A stretch of DNA of 64,000 nt from JAGDZR01 sp049115695 (GCA_049115695.1 JAGDZR010000002.1:62001-126000), one strand, 5' to 3'. Numbered from the stretch's first letter, positions 17,546-26,721 are shown. Program-made: numbers and translations. The notes: a model not told the origin generated them from the sequence alone.

Positions 17546-17998
17546 ATGAAAAAAACAATACTAAAAGTAAGTAGCCTTATCATGGCCTTTCAGGTTCTGA
17601 TGGTGAGTTTTGCATCAGCAGCACCTAAGATGAACTCATACGAATCGGAGGATTATAATTTGGCAATAGATTCGTTCGAATCAGATTTTGCTGAGTTGGA
17701 TGAACTCGAAGCATTCATTGGAGAAAGTAACCTGACTTATGAAGAACTTGCTGAAATAGAAAATCTTGATTTCGATCTTAACTCAGTTGCTGCCGTTAAT
17801 TCTATTTCATCCACAATGGCATTTAGCTTTGGAGACATGGATTGGGTAGCATTCCTTTGGGGATTCTTCTGCTGGCCAATTGGTATTTTCACCGTTCTGT
17901 TGAATGATGACAAAGGTTCTGATTCACGAATTTCATTCTGGATTGGATTGGCTACTGCCGTGGTACTCGGTAATGGAGTATTTTTCGGGGTTCGCTAA
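17546..17998 (+). CDS. Small exported protein, paralog B
   Basis: A 150-residue tandem paralog of the preceding gene: signal MKKTILKVSSLIMAFQVLMV (ending ASAAP), acidic middle with FAELDELEAFIGE, and a C-terminus MDWVAFLWGFFCWPIGIFTV, then NDDKGSDSR and FWIGLATAVVLG. The N- and C-terminal parts are conserved between copies while the acidic linker diverges, the pattern expected of a precursor with functional ends or of two interacting subunits. 70 bases separate the genes; an intrinsic terminator follows at 18021. Confidence 0.8.
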   Translation: MKKTILKVSSLIMAFQVLMVSFASAAPKMNSYESEDYNLAIDSFESDFAELDELEAFIGESNLTYEELAEIENLDFDLNSVAAVNSISSTMAFSFGDMDWVAFLWGFFCWPIGIFTVLLNDDKGSDSRISFWIGLATAVVLGNGVFFGVR

Positions 17999-18020
17999 TA
18001 AGAGAATTAAACTAACAACA

Positions 18021-18047
18021 GGCTCACTTGCAGTGGGCCTTTTTTTT
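18021..18047 (+). terminator. Intrinsic terminator directly before the next start codon
   Basis: An 8-bp stem with one G:T pair (18021-18028 with 18032-18039), loop TGC, then eight T residues (18040-18047). It terminates the paralog pair. Only 5 bases separate the T-run from the ATG at 18053, leaving no room for a separate promoter, so the downstream genes appear to depend on readthrough. Confidence 0.8.
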
Positions 18048-18052
18048 GAGCA

Positions 18053-18760
18053 ATGAATTTTCGACTGTTCGTAATAGGGTTTGTGCTAGCATTGACGCAG
18101 GGAGTTACTGGTCAATCACTCAATTCAAGGATTGAGGCGGAGTATTCCATCAAAGAAGTTGCCTCAGACGGGAAAAAGGGTCTTACCTTGGGTAAGGTAT
18201 TTTATGATATTAATAAGTCGGAGTTGGCCCACAATATCCGATTTCCTGAAAAGGAACTGTTGGTATTTAGAGATACACTTATTTACAGCCTCAAACATGA
18301 CAGTATTAGGTCTGTCGGTTCTCCCATTCAAATGATGGACTTCAGTATTTATCATCTAATCCTATCCAATAACATCAGTGATTTTGGTCTTGGACAAGTG
18401 GGATACAGAATGACAAAGGTTGAGGAAGAGGGCGACAAAATTGTGACCGAATGGAGGCACGAGTTGATCCCGGATGCGAGTGTTGTCATCACGAAATTAG
18501 AGGGACTTATTGATGCCATTATATTTTACGATAAAGACTACAACATACTTGCCAAGCAATTCTATAAAGAATATCAAAAGGTAGGGAGGTATGTGTTTCC
18601 ACACAAGATATATGAGACCGTGTATGCCGGTGAGGTAGAGAGAAAGAAAATAACCGAGCACAAAAATGTGAAAATTGATGATTTTGAGGATGAAGAAGAA
18701 TTTTACAATGCTTTTAATGTTCGGATCAAGCCTGTGCTGGGCACAACTCCCAAAAATTGA
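18053..18760 (+). CDS. Exported protein, LolA-like by pattern
   Basis: A 235-residue exported protein with signal MNFRLFVIGFVLALTQGVTG. The remainder alternates short strands and ends with an acidic segment (VKIDDFEDEEEFYNAFNVR). The overall pattern (ISLKVF-like strands, DKDYNILAKQFYKEYQKVGR and VFPHKIYETVYAGE) suggests the outer-membrane-lipoprotein-sorting (LolA-like) fold, but I cannot name a family with certainty. Its 3' end overlaps the YidD-like gene by 71 bases in another frame, so the two are coupled. The start sits directly behind a terminator. Confidence 0.75.
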   Translation: MNFRLFVIGFVLALTQGVTGQSLNSRIEAEYSIKEVASDGKKGLTLGKVFYDINKSELAHNIRFPEKELLVFRDTLIYSLKHDSIRSVGSPIQMMDFSIYHLILSNNISDFGLGQVGYRMTKVEEEGDKIVTEWRHELIPDASVVITKLEGLIDAIIFYDKDYNILAKQFYKEYQKVGRYVFPHKIYETVYAGEVERKKITEHKNVKIDDFEDEEEFYNAFNVRIKPVLGTTPKN

Positions 18761-19085
18761 TCTATCAAACGATCTAAAAGTTTCAGATCATAAACATGTT
18801 GTGAACTATGGTAAGTATTTCGAACGAGCAGACAATGAATTGGAGTTGGTATATACCACGCTTTTTGTAGGGTATAAGAAGTTTATTAGTTCTCAGGATG
18901 GCAGTAACTGCTCCTTTACACCTTCTTGCTCTGAGTATGCAGTAGAAGCGGTGGATGTGCATGGAGTGCTGAAGGGAGGACTTATGTTTTTTGACAGATA
19001 TTCCAGGTGCAATTCCTTGAGCCCACAATTATATGAAAAGGACATGGTGAAAAGACGATTGATTGATGATGTTGGTGAATACTAA
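18690..19085 (+). CDS. YidD-like protein with an export signal
   Basis: 131 residues from ATG 18690. The core GYKKFISSQDGSNCSFTPSC, SEYAVEAVDVHGVLKGG and DRYSRCN matches the YidD (PF01809) pattern, including its three cysteines. YidD normally is about 70-90 residues, sits on the cytosolic face and assists YidC membrane insertion. Here a signal peptide (MKKNFTMLLMFGSSLCWAQ) and a linker of about 45 residues precede the core, which would place the domain outside the cytosol. It overlaps the previous gene by 71 bases and the following gene slightly. Confidence 0.85.
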   Translation: MKKNFTMLLMFGSSLCWAQLPKIDLSNDLKVSDHKHVVNYGKYFERADNELELVYTTLFVGYKKFISSQDGSNCSFTPSCSEYAVEAVDVHGVLKGGLMFFDRYSRCNSLSPQLYEKDMVKRRLIDDVGEY

Positions 19086-19884
19086 AGTCCTTTTAATCCT
19101 CGCTTTGTGTTTAACGAGTCACTTGGGCATAGGTCAGGATTTATTCAGTTATAAGAATAGCCTTAAATATGCCAATTATCTTTTGAGTTCAAGCCAGTTT
19201 AGCAAGGCTGAGGAAGAATACAAGCGGGTGATTTTTTTGAATCCATCTGACACTCTTGCTCATAAAAATCTTGTTCGGACTGCATTTCATCAGCAGTCTT
19301 TCAATCGTACATTGGGCTACATGGATGATTTCGAAGATAGATTTGGAGTGGATCAAGCTATTACCCAAATGCGTATGCTAGTGTTCCTGGGCATTGGTAA
19401 TACTGAAGGGGTGCGATCATATCTAAATCAAGGAATGCTTGATGAATCACAACATGATTTCCTGTCAGAAAGCATCCTAGCGACTGAGGGGAAATGGGCC
19501 GAATTGACAATGAACGTGAATAGTCAGAGTGAAATTGTGCAATTGGCAAATGCTTATGTCGGGGAAAAAAGAAAAAGCCCGGTATTGGCTGGAATGCTGT
19601 CAGGATTGATTCCTGGTCTGGGAAAAGTTTATTCCAAGCGGGCCAAGGATGGACTCTTTTCTCTATTGATGACTGTCAGTGCCGGATGGCAGAGTTATCG
19701 GGGTTTCAGTAAAAATGGTGTAAGGAGCGCTGTGGGTTGGGGTTTTGGTGTGATGGCAACAGCCTTCTATGCAGGCAATGTATATGGAGGTGTTAAAAGT
19801 GCTCGTGTGTTTAATGATCAAATCGATGAGGAATACAATGAAAAGTTACGCGCTCATATTGCTGCTGTGTACGCTGATCTCTAA
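19069..19884 (+). CDS. TPR protein with C-terminal membrane segment, paralog 1
   Basis: About 272 residues. Candidate starts are ATG 19066 or 19069 and GTG 19075; all give the signal VNTKVLLILALCLTSHLGIG. Residues 25-170 look like TPR-type helices (YANYLLSSSQFSKAEEEYKR). A Gly/Pro-rich segment SPVLAGMLSGLIPGLGKVYS near 182-200 leads to hydrophobic helices, the layout of Bacteroidota TPR proteins carrying a DUF5683/TM2-like membrane domain. It overlaps yidD by up to 20 bases and its paralog by 47 bases. Function unknown; probably an assembly or scaffold partner within this operon. Confidence 0.75.
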   Translation: MLVNTKVLLILALCLTSHLGIGQDLFSYKNSLKYANYLLSSSQFSKAEEEYKRVIFLNPSDTLAHKNLVRTAFHQQSFNRTLGYMDDFEDRFGVDQAITQMRMLVFLGIGNTEGVRSYLNQGMLDESQHDFLSESILATEGKWAELTMNVNSQSEIVQLANAYVGEKRKSPVLAGMLSGLIPGLGKVYSKRAKDGLFSLLMTVSAGWQSYRGFSKNGVRSAVGWGFGVMATAFYAGNVYGGVKSARVFNDQIDEEYNEKLRAHIAAVYADL

Positions 19885-20641
19885 GACCTCATTAGCGCAG
19901 AATCTTCTTCAAACTGTGCAACTGGCTACTCAGGAATTGCAAGGGGGTAATTATCAGCAAGCGGAGGACTTGTATATGCGGGCAGTGTTTTTTGACAAGT
20001 CTTATGACTATGATAGCATCATCCTTCCGGGTTTAGGGCTTGCAAGTTATCAGGTTGGTCATTTTGAGCAGGCAGCTCAGTATTTTCATCTGGCCTGGTC
20101 AAACACTCGGAACGAGGAGTATCTAATCTATGAGGCGTTAGCCAATATACGGCTTAACAAGTGGCTGGAAGCCAAGGCGATTGCCCTGACCATTTCAGGA
20201 CGCAATAAAGACCTACTCACAGGTTTGATTGATTTCAAAATGGGTGATGAACAAATGGCAATGGATAAGTTGCAGGCTGTCTATGATTGGCCGGAATTAG
20301 TGGAAATCGAAAAAAGTTCGCGAAAATCACAACGAAAAAACAAATATAAGGCGCTGGCATTGAGTGCGTTGCTTCCCGGCGCTGGTCATGCTTATTCTGG
20401 GAGGTATGGTGAAGGTTTAAATTCGCTCGTATTAAATGGTGCTGTAGGGACTTTATATGTGGTGTTTTTAAGGACACAGGGTGTATTTGATGCAGTGATC
20501 AGCATAATGCCATGGTTTCATCGATATTATGTGGGTGGAATGGAACGCGCGGTTGATTTGGTGGAAATCAAAAAGGAGGAAGATAGGACTGCACGCTACA
20601 ATCAATTGGTGGATTTGTACACGCCACTACTCGACTACTAA
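19838..20641 (+). CDS. TPR protein with C-terminal membrane segment, paralog 2
   Basis: 267 residues from ATG 19838, which gives the signal peptide MKSYALILLLCTLISKTSLA; the open frame extends to 19769 but only inside the previous gene. TPR-like repeats (QELQGGNYQQAEDLYMRAVF; YQVGHFEQAAQYFHLAWS) are followed by a basic linker KSQRKNKYKALALS and LLPGAGHAYSGRYGEGLNSL, the counterpart of the previous protein's Gly/Pro segment. The two are diverged duplicates. Last gene of the overlapping set. Confidence 0.75.
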   Translation: MKSYALILLLCTLISKTSLAQNLLQTVQLATQELQGGNYQQAEDLYMRAVFFDKSYDYDSIILPGLGLASYQVGHFEQAAQYFHLAWSNTRNEEYLIYEALANIRLNKWLEAKAIALTISGRNKDLLTGLIDFKMGDEQMAMDKLQAVYDWPELVEIEKSSRKSQRKNKYKALALSALLPGAGHAYSGRYGEGLNSLVLNGAVGTLYVVFLRTQGVFDAVISIMPWFHRYYVGGMERAVDLVEIKKEEDRTARYNQLVDLYTPLLDY

Positions 20642-20704
20642 AACTTTACAAACATTTTGACGTATATTAGATTTATAAAACATAAAAGTTAGACAAATCT
20701 AATT

Positions 20705-20902
20705 ATGAAAAAGATGATCAATCGATACGGTCCATGGGTACTCTTGTATGTACTTATCAAGTGGGCCTTGCTTTTAACGTTTGGTAGCTATTTAATAAAT
20801 CATGATCATTTCGATCTTCAATGGTTTGCTGTAATGCCAATTATTGCCCTTATCATCTTTGGTTTAAGAAAGCTGAAAAAGCGTTTAGCTCCTGAGCAGT
20901 GA
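20705..20902 (+). CDS. Small two-helix membrane protein (65 aa)
   Basis: A 65-residue protein with two predicted membrane helices (about 8-31 and 41-55) and a basic C-terminus GLRKLKKRLAPEQ. No family recognised. Its ATG is 63 bases after the TPR paralog and it could be the end of that operon. Its composition is typical of a real small membrane protein rather than a chance frame. Confidence 0.6.
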   Translation: MKKMINRYGPWVLLYVLIKWALLLTFGSYLINHDHFDLQWFAVMPIIALIIFGLRKLKKRLAPEQ

Positions 20903-21027
20903 CATCATCATATAGGACATAATGGCATTGATGTAGAAGGTTAAGCAAGTTCTGATGTCAAAATGACACCCTAAAACTCATCTGGCTTCTAATTTGATCA
21001 TTCCCTTTAAGGTAAATTAGTATCGAG

Positions 21028-23643
21028 ATGAATTTTAATCACTATACAGTCAAGGCCCAGGAGACATTGCAAAAAGCAACAGAGATTGCTGCAAGTGAAG
21101 GGCATCAGATAATTGAGACAGGACATTTGCTCAAGGCCATTCTTCTATCGGATGAGAATTTGGTGGGATTCCTTTTGAAAAAAATTGGCATTGCAAGAGG
21201 ACAGCTAGAATTAAAAGTTGGTGAACTGATCAGTTCGTACCCCAAGTCTTCAGGAGGGCAACCATACTTGAGCAATGATTCACATGCCGGACTTCAAAAA
21301 GCTGAACAATATCTGAAGGAATTTGGAGATGAATTTATTGCAGTCGAACACTTGATTCTTGGATTGTTTGCAGGTAAGGACAAGGCAAGTCAAGTTCTTA
21401 AAGACCTTGGTTTTGAAGAGAATGGACTGATCAAAGCAATACATGAACTTCGAGGAGGGAGTAAAGTGACTGATCAGCATGCAGAAGGTAATTATCGATC
21501 ATTGGACCGGTATTCGATTAATCTTAATGAAAAAGCAAAGCAGGGTAAAATAGACCCAGTTATTGGCAGGGACGAAGAAATTAGAAGGGTCCTTCAGATT
21601 TTAGCGCGGCGAACGAAAAATAACCCCATGTTGCTAGGTGAGCCTGGAGTTGGTAAGACTGCTATCGTCGAGGGCATGGCTCAGCGCATTGTTGATGGTG
21701 ATGTGCCTGAAAGTTTAAAGTCTAAGACGATCATATCGCTTGATATGGGCTTGTTGGTAGCTGGCGCTAAGTACAAAGGAGAGTTCGAAGAACGCCTTAA
21801 ATCAGTCATTAAGGAAGTGACGGATAGCGATGGTGAGATCATTTTGTTTATCGATGAAATCCATACATTGATAGGTGCAGGAGGTGGTGGAGAAGGCGCA
21901 ATGGATGCAGCTAACCTGTTGAAGCCCGCTCTTGCCAGGGGTGAATTACATGCGATTGGAGCCACCACCTTAAAAGAGTATCAGAAATACATCGAAAAGG
22001 ACAAAGCGCTTGAAAGACGATTTCAGGGAGTGACCATTGATGAGCCGAGTGTTGCAGATGCCATATCAATACTACGGGGAATTAAGGACAAATATGAAGT
22101 CCACCATGGTGTACGCGTCAAGGATGACGCTGTTATCGCTGCTGTCGAATTGTCCAGTCGCTACATATCTGAAAGGTTTTTGCCAGATAAGGCGATTGAT
22201 TTGATGGATGAGGCGGCTGCTAAATTGAGAATCGAAATTGATTCTATGCCCGAAGAGTTGGATGAGTATAATCGCCGGATCATGCAGTTAGAGATTGAAA
22301 GAGAAGCGATTCGGAGAGAGCGTGATAAGCAGAAGGAGACAGAGCTTAGTAAGTCCATTGCTGATTTAGAAGGTAAGCGCAATGAATTGAAGGCTAAATG
22401 GGAAAATGAGAAGGCGGTTATTCAGGGCATTCGCAAGGAAAAGGAGCACATTGAGCAATATAAGACTGACGCAGAGAAAGCCGAGCGGGGAGGCGATTTG
22501 GGTAAAGTGGCAGAGATCAGATATGGGAAGATTGTTGAGTCAGAACAAAAATTGGAAACACTCAAGCAACAACTCAATGAAATGCAGGGTGGAACGTCTT
22601 TGCTTAAGGAAGAAGTGGATAGTGAAGACATTGCTGAAATTGTAGCCAGATGGACTGGTATTCCTGTTTCCAAAATGCTGCAAAGTGATCGCGAAAAACT
22701 TTTACACTTGGAGCGTGAGCTTGGAGGTAGAGTAGCAGGTCAAAGTGAGGCTATTTCGGCCGTGTCGGATGCGGTACGCCGTAGTAGGGCTGGTTTGCAC
22801 GATCCCAATCGACCGATTGGTTCGTTTATTTTTCTGGGAACAACTGGCGTGGGTAAAACGGAACTGGCAAAAGCGCTTGCGGAATACTTGTTTAATGACG
22901 AAACCGCAATGGTACGCATCGATATGTCGGAGTATCAGGAGCGCCACGCAGTGAGTAGATTGATTGGTGCGCCTCCGGGATATGTGGGATATGATGAAGG
23001 CGGGCAACTTACCGAGGCAGTAAGAAGAAAACCATACAGCGTCGTGTTATTAGATGAAATTGAAAAAGCCCATCCTGATGCATTTAACATATTATTGCAA
23101 GTTTTGGATGAGGGTCGCCTAACTGATAACAAAGGTCGCATCGCAAACTTTAAGAACACCATTATCATCATGACCACTAACATTGGTTCTCATCATATTC
23201 AGGAGAGGCTTGCGGGGATTGAGGAATGGAACAGAGATGTTGTCATTGAGGAAACAAGAGCTGAGGTATTCGAAATCTTGAAGAAATCAGTTCGACCGGA
23301 ATTCCTAAACAGGGTAGACGAGACCATCATGTTTCAACCACTTACAACTGAGGATCTTCAGCAAATTGTTGAAATTCAGTTCAAGTTGATTCAAAACAGA
23401 TTGGCGGAAAATGGTATCAAAATAGAGGCTGATAAAAAGGTATTGGAGCATCTGGGTAGAATAGGCTTTGATCCGCAGTTTGGCGCCAGACCGTTGAAGC
23501 GAGTATTGCAACGAGAAATCTTAAATGAGTTGTCCAAACAAATTCTTGCTGGTATGATTTACAAGGACTCGGTTATTGGCGTGACATTGACTGATCAAGG
23601 TCAAATTGACTTTATTAACCTTGATAACGTGAGCGTTGAGTAA
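21028..23643 (+). CDS. clpB: ATP-dependent disaggregase ClpB
   Basis: An 871-residue Hsp100 chaperone that threads aggregated proteins through a hexameric pore together with DnaK. Order: Clp_N double repeat (1-150), AAA-1 with Walker A GEPGVGKTAIVEGMA (near 208) and Walker B IILFIDEIHTLIGAG, a coiled-coil middle domain (about 410-530, the feature that separates ClpB from ClpA/ClpC), AAA-2 with FLGTTGVGKTELAKALAE and VVLLDEIEKAHPDAFN, and the C-terminal D2 domain. Length is typical. No HrcA/CIRCE repeat is visible upstream. Confidence 0.97.
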   Translation: MNFNHYTVKAQETLQKATEIAASEGHQIIETGHLLKAILLSDENLVGFLLKKIGIARGQLELKVGELISSYPKSSGGQPYLSNDSHAGLQKAEQYLKEFGDEFIAVEHLILGLFAGKDKASQVLKDLGFEENGLIKAIHELRGGSKVTDQHAEGNYRSLDRYSINLNEKAKQGKIDPVIGRDEEIRRVLQILARRTKNNPMLLGEPGVGKTAIVEGMAQRIVDGDVPESLKSKTIISLDMGLLVAGAKYKGEFEERLKSVIKEVTDSDGEIILFIDEIHTLIGAGGGGEGAMDAANLLKPALARGELHAIGATTLKEYQKYIEKDKALERRFQGVTIDEPSVADAISILRGIKDKYEVHHGVRVKDDAVIAAVELSSRYISERFLPDKAIDLMDEAAAKLRIEIDSMPEELDEYNRRIMQLEIEREAIRRERDKQKETELSKSIADLEGKRNELKAKWENEKAVIQGIRKEKEHIEQYKTDAEKAERGGDLGKVAEIRYGKIVESEQKLETLKQQLNEMQGGTSLLKEEVDSEDIAEIVARWTGIPVSKMLQSDREKLLHLERELGGRVAGQSEAISAVSDAVRRSRAGLHDPNRPIGSFIFLGTTGVGKTELAKALAEYLFNDETAMVRIDMSEYQERHAVSRLIGAPPGYVGYDEGGQLTEAVRRKPYSVVLLDEIEKAHPDAFNILLQVLDEGRLTDNKGRIANFKNTIIIMTTNIGSHHIQERLAGIEEWNRDVVIEETRAEVFEILKKSVRPEFLNRVDETIMFQPLTTEDLQQIVEIQFKLIQNRLAENGIKIEADKKVLEHLGRIGFDPQFGARPLKRVLQREILNELSKQILAGMIYKDSVIGVTLTDQGQIDFINLDNVSVE

Positions 23644-23789
23644 AATAGTCCATGCTCATCATTGATAATACTCATTCAACCGAGAATCTAGGATTGGTTT
23701 GTCAATATCAGGCAATATTGCACCACAATACAAAAGCGAAATTATAGACATGATAAGGGAGCTGATTACTCCCACACTTCCTTAAGGGC

Positions 23790-23826
23790 AGACCGATCGG
23801 CAATCGTGACGATCGGTCTTTTTTTG
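23790..23826 (+). terminator. Intrinsic terminator after clpB
   Basis: A 9-bp perfect stem (23790-23798 with 23811-23819), 12-base loop and a T-run (23820-23825). It lies 147 bases after the clpB stop and 19 bases before the opposing gcvP stop; the rest of 23644-23789 shows nothing else. Confidence 0.75.
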
Positions 23827-23844
23827 TCTTTGATATATCAGATT

Positions 23845-26691
23845 TTAATCTTCCGAGTAAGCCTCCAGTGGTAAGCAGGAACATACCAGATTACGATCTC
23901 CATATGCACTATCAATTCTACTAACCGCAGGCCAAAACTTATTAAATCTTAACTCTTCCACCGGGAATGCGGCTTTTTCTCTTGAATAGGGTCTGTCCCA
24001 ATCAGAAGCGATAACAGCTCTTTGTGTATGAGGTGCATTTTTGAGAACATTATTGGTACTGTCCGCTTCACCGTTTTCAATTTCTGCAATCTCCTTGCGA
24101 ATCTCGATCATCACATCACAAAATCTATCTAGTTCCGTTTTGGTCTCACTCTCTGTGGGTTCGATCATGAGCGTACCAGGCACGGGAAAGGATACGGTTG
24201 GAGCGTGATACCCATAGTCCATAAGTCGTTTGGCAATGTCCTCAACTTCAACGCCAACTTTCTTAAAGTGCCTGCATTCCGCAATGAGCTCGTGTGCGTT
24301 TCGCCCATTAGTGCCCCTGTAAAGAACAGGATAGTGTTCTTTTAGCCTTTCGGCGATGTAGTTGGCATTAAGAATGGCAAGTTTAGTGGCATTGGTCAGG
24401 CCGCTTCCACCCATCATGGCGATGTAGGCGTGTGAGATAGGTAAGATACTGGCACTTCCAAATGGTGCAGCAGAAACACCGTTGATGCCTTTTGATCCAA
24501 ATGGAAGGTAAGGAACGAGATGTTCAGCAACACCAATAGGACCCATGCCAGGTCCACCTCCTCCATGAGGTATGCAAAATGTCTTGTGAAGGTTGAGGTG
24601 ACAAACATCTGCTCCAATCATACCTGGAGAGGTCAGCCCAACTTGCGCATTCATGTTAGCGCCATCCATATACACTTGTCCACCATGCTCATGGATGATT
24701 TGGCAAATCTCTTGTATGGATTCTTCGAACACGCCGTGCGTGGATGGATAGGTAACCAAAAGAGCAGCCAGATCGTCTTTATGATCTTCTGCTTTCTTTT
24801 TAAGATCTTCTACGTCGATGTTCCCTTTCTCATCACAGTCTACAATGACTACTTTCATGCCCGCCATAACAGCGCTCGCGGGGTTGGTGCCATGAGCAGA
24901 TGATGGAATGATTGCTACGTTGCGATGATCATCCCCTCTGTCCAGATGATATTGACGAATTACCATCAACCCGGCATATTCTCCTTGTGCACCGGAGTTG
25001 GGTTGAAAGGAAACTGCACTGAAACCTGTAATTTCTGCTAGCCAGCCTTCTAATTCATCAATGAGTCGTTGATAGCCCTTTGTCTGATTTTTTGGCGCGA
25101 ACGGGTGAATTCCACCGAATTCAGGCCAGGTAACAGGTAACATCTCGCTAGTGGCGTTCAGCTTCATTGTACACGAACCCAATGAAATCATCGAATGTGT
25201 TAAAGAAAGATCTTTGTTCTCTAGCCGCTTGAGATAACGGAGCATTTCGTGCTCAGCATGATATTTTGAAAAGACCTCATGGGTTAAATAATCTGAGGTT
25301 CTTTTTAAGGTCGTGATTTCAATTGACACTTCCTCGCTGACCGGAATAGATTGCTTACCGGTAAACTCCGAGAAAATATCAAGCACGAGTTGAGCATCAA
25401 CTACACAATGTGTTTGGTCAAACGAAATGCCAACATGATTGTCTTCATAGTACCTGAAGTTAACGAATCGATCTTCAGCAATCTTACGGAGCTTGTCTGC
25501 ATCATCTATCTGAACTAAAATGGTGTCGAAATAGGTGTCGTTCAGATTGTCAATGCCAAGTTGTGACAGTCCACTGGAAACGGTTCTGGCAAGGCCATGA
25601 ATCTTGCTGGCAATTTTTTGCAATCCTTTTGGTCCGTGATAGACGGCATACATAGAACTGATCACTGCCAATAGGACTTGAGCTGTACAGATGTTTGATG
25701 TTGCTCTTTCTCTTTTAATGTGTTGCTCTCGCGTCTGGAGTGCCATTCTATAGGCTGTATTTCCCTCTGAGTCGATGGAAGAACCAATTATTCTACCGGG
25801 AATAGCTCGTTTATATTTTTCCTTCGTGGCAAAAAATGCTGCATGTGGCCCACCAAATCCCATGGGTACACCCAGACGCTGCGAAGTGCCCACCACCACA
25901 TCTGCCCCCCACTCACCTGGAGGTGTGAATAATGTCAGCGACATCAAATCAGTGCCAACAGCAATTGAAATCTCTTTTTCAACAGCCTTCTGCGTAAACT
26001 GTGACCAATCGATCAGATTGCCGTTATTGTTGGGGAACTGAAAGTAAACACCAAATACTTCGTCATTATCAAGATGCTGCTCTGAGAGCTCAACTACTTC
26101 TATTTCAATTCCGATTGGAATAGACCTTGATAGTAAGACATCTAATGTTTGAGGAAAAACGTGTTGATCTACCAGGAACTTATTTGATTTCTTTTTTGCA
26201 CCCTTGCGTCCGCCGAACAACATTGACATGGCTTCAGCCGCAGCAGTTGCCTCGTCCAATAGCGATGCGTTTGCCATTTCCATTCCAGTCAGGTCAATCA
26301 CCATTGTCTGGTAATTGATAAGGGCTTCCAAACGTCCTTGTGCAATCTCCGCCTGATAGGGAGTATATGCTGTATACCAGCCTGGATTCTCCAGTATGTT
26401 TCGAAGCACTACCGGAGGCACAATAGTGTCGTAGTATCCCTGTCCAATGAACGAATTTGCCACCTTATTCTCGCTGGCCAATTTCCTAAGTTCGTTGATG
26501 TAAGTGTATTCGCTTGTAGCGCTGGGAAGGTTTAATGACTTTGTCAGGCGTATGGATTGAGGGATTGTTTGATCGATCAATTCATCAAGATCATCGACAC
26601 CCACATAATCCAGCATTTGGGCTACTTCGGATGGAGATGGTCCATTATGACGCTCTTCAAATGAATCTCGGTGGTTTAGATTGATGTTCAT
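23845..26691 (-). CDS. gcvP: Glycine dehydrogenase (decarboxylating), P-protein
   Basis: A 948-residue single-chain P-protein of the glycine cleavage system, which decarboxylates glycine on PLP and passes the aminomethyl group to H-protein lipoyl. N-terminal half: RHNGPSPSEVAQMLDYVGVD and FIGQGYYDTIVPPVVLRNIL; C-terminal half: SLGSCTMKLNATSEMLP, QPNSGAQGEYAGLMVI and the PLP lysine in HLNLHKTFCIPHGGGGPGMG near residue 703. Full length and intact. gcvT and gcvH are not adjacent. A -7 box lies at 26722-26729; I see no glycine-riboswitch fold in the 45-base upstream space. Confidence 0.97.
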   Translation of the reverse strand: MNINLNHRDSFEERHNGPSPSEVAQMLDYVGVDDLDELIDQTIPQSIRLTKSLNLPSATSEYTYINELRKLASENKVANSFIGQGYYDTIVPPVVLRNILENPGWYTAYTPYQAEIAQGRLEALINYQTMVIDLTGMEMANASLLDEATAAAEAMSMLFGGRKGAKKKSNKFLVDQHVFPQTLDVLLSRSIPIGIEIEVVELSEQHLDNDEVFGVYFQFPNNNGNLIDWSQFTQKAVEKEISIAVGTDLMSLTLFTPPGEWGADVVVGTSQRLGVPMGFGGPHAAFFATKEKYKRAIPGRIIGSSIDSEGNTAYRMALQTREQHIKRERATSNICTAQVLLAVISSMYAVYHGPKGLQKIASKIHGLARTVSSGLSQLGIDNLNDTYFDTILVQIDDADKLRKIAEDRFVNFRYYEDNHVGISFDQTHCVVDAQLVLDIFSEFTGKQSIPVSEEVSIEITTLKRTSDYLTHEVFSKYHAEHEMLRYLKRLENKDLSLTHSMISLGSCTMKLNATSEMLPVTWPEFGGIHPFAPKNQTKGYQRLIDELEGWLAEITGFSAVSFQPNSGAQGEYAGLMVIRQYHLDRGDDHRNVAIIPSSAHGTNPASAVMAGMKVVIVDCDEKGNIDVEDLKKKAEDHKDDLAALLVTYPSTHGVFEESIQEICQIIHEHGGQVYMDGANMNAQVGLTSPGMIGADVCHLNLHKTFCIPHGGGGPGMGPIGVAEHLVPYLPFGSKGINGVSAAPFGSASILPISHAYIAMMGGSGLTNATKLAILNANYIAERLKEHYPVLYRGTNGRNAHELIAECRHFKKVGVEVEDIAKRLMDYGYHAPTVSFPVPGTLMIEPTESETKTELDRFCDVMIEIRKEIAEIENGEADSTNNVLKNAPHTQRAVIASDWDRPYSREKAAFPVEELRFNKFWPAVSRIDSAYGDRNLVCSCLPLEAYSED

Positions 26692-26721
26692 TCGACTCTA
26701 TTTGTTTTCAGAATTTGAGCG

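Noticed and set aside
18675..18690. Frameshift joining the LolA-like and YidD-like genes
   Set aside because: Both proteins have their own signal peptide and complete cores; the 71-base overlap is simple coupling.
20903..21027. CIRCE or heat-shock element before clpB
   Set aside because: No TTAGCACTC/GAGTGCTAA inverted repeat is present.
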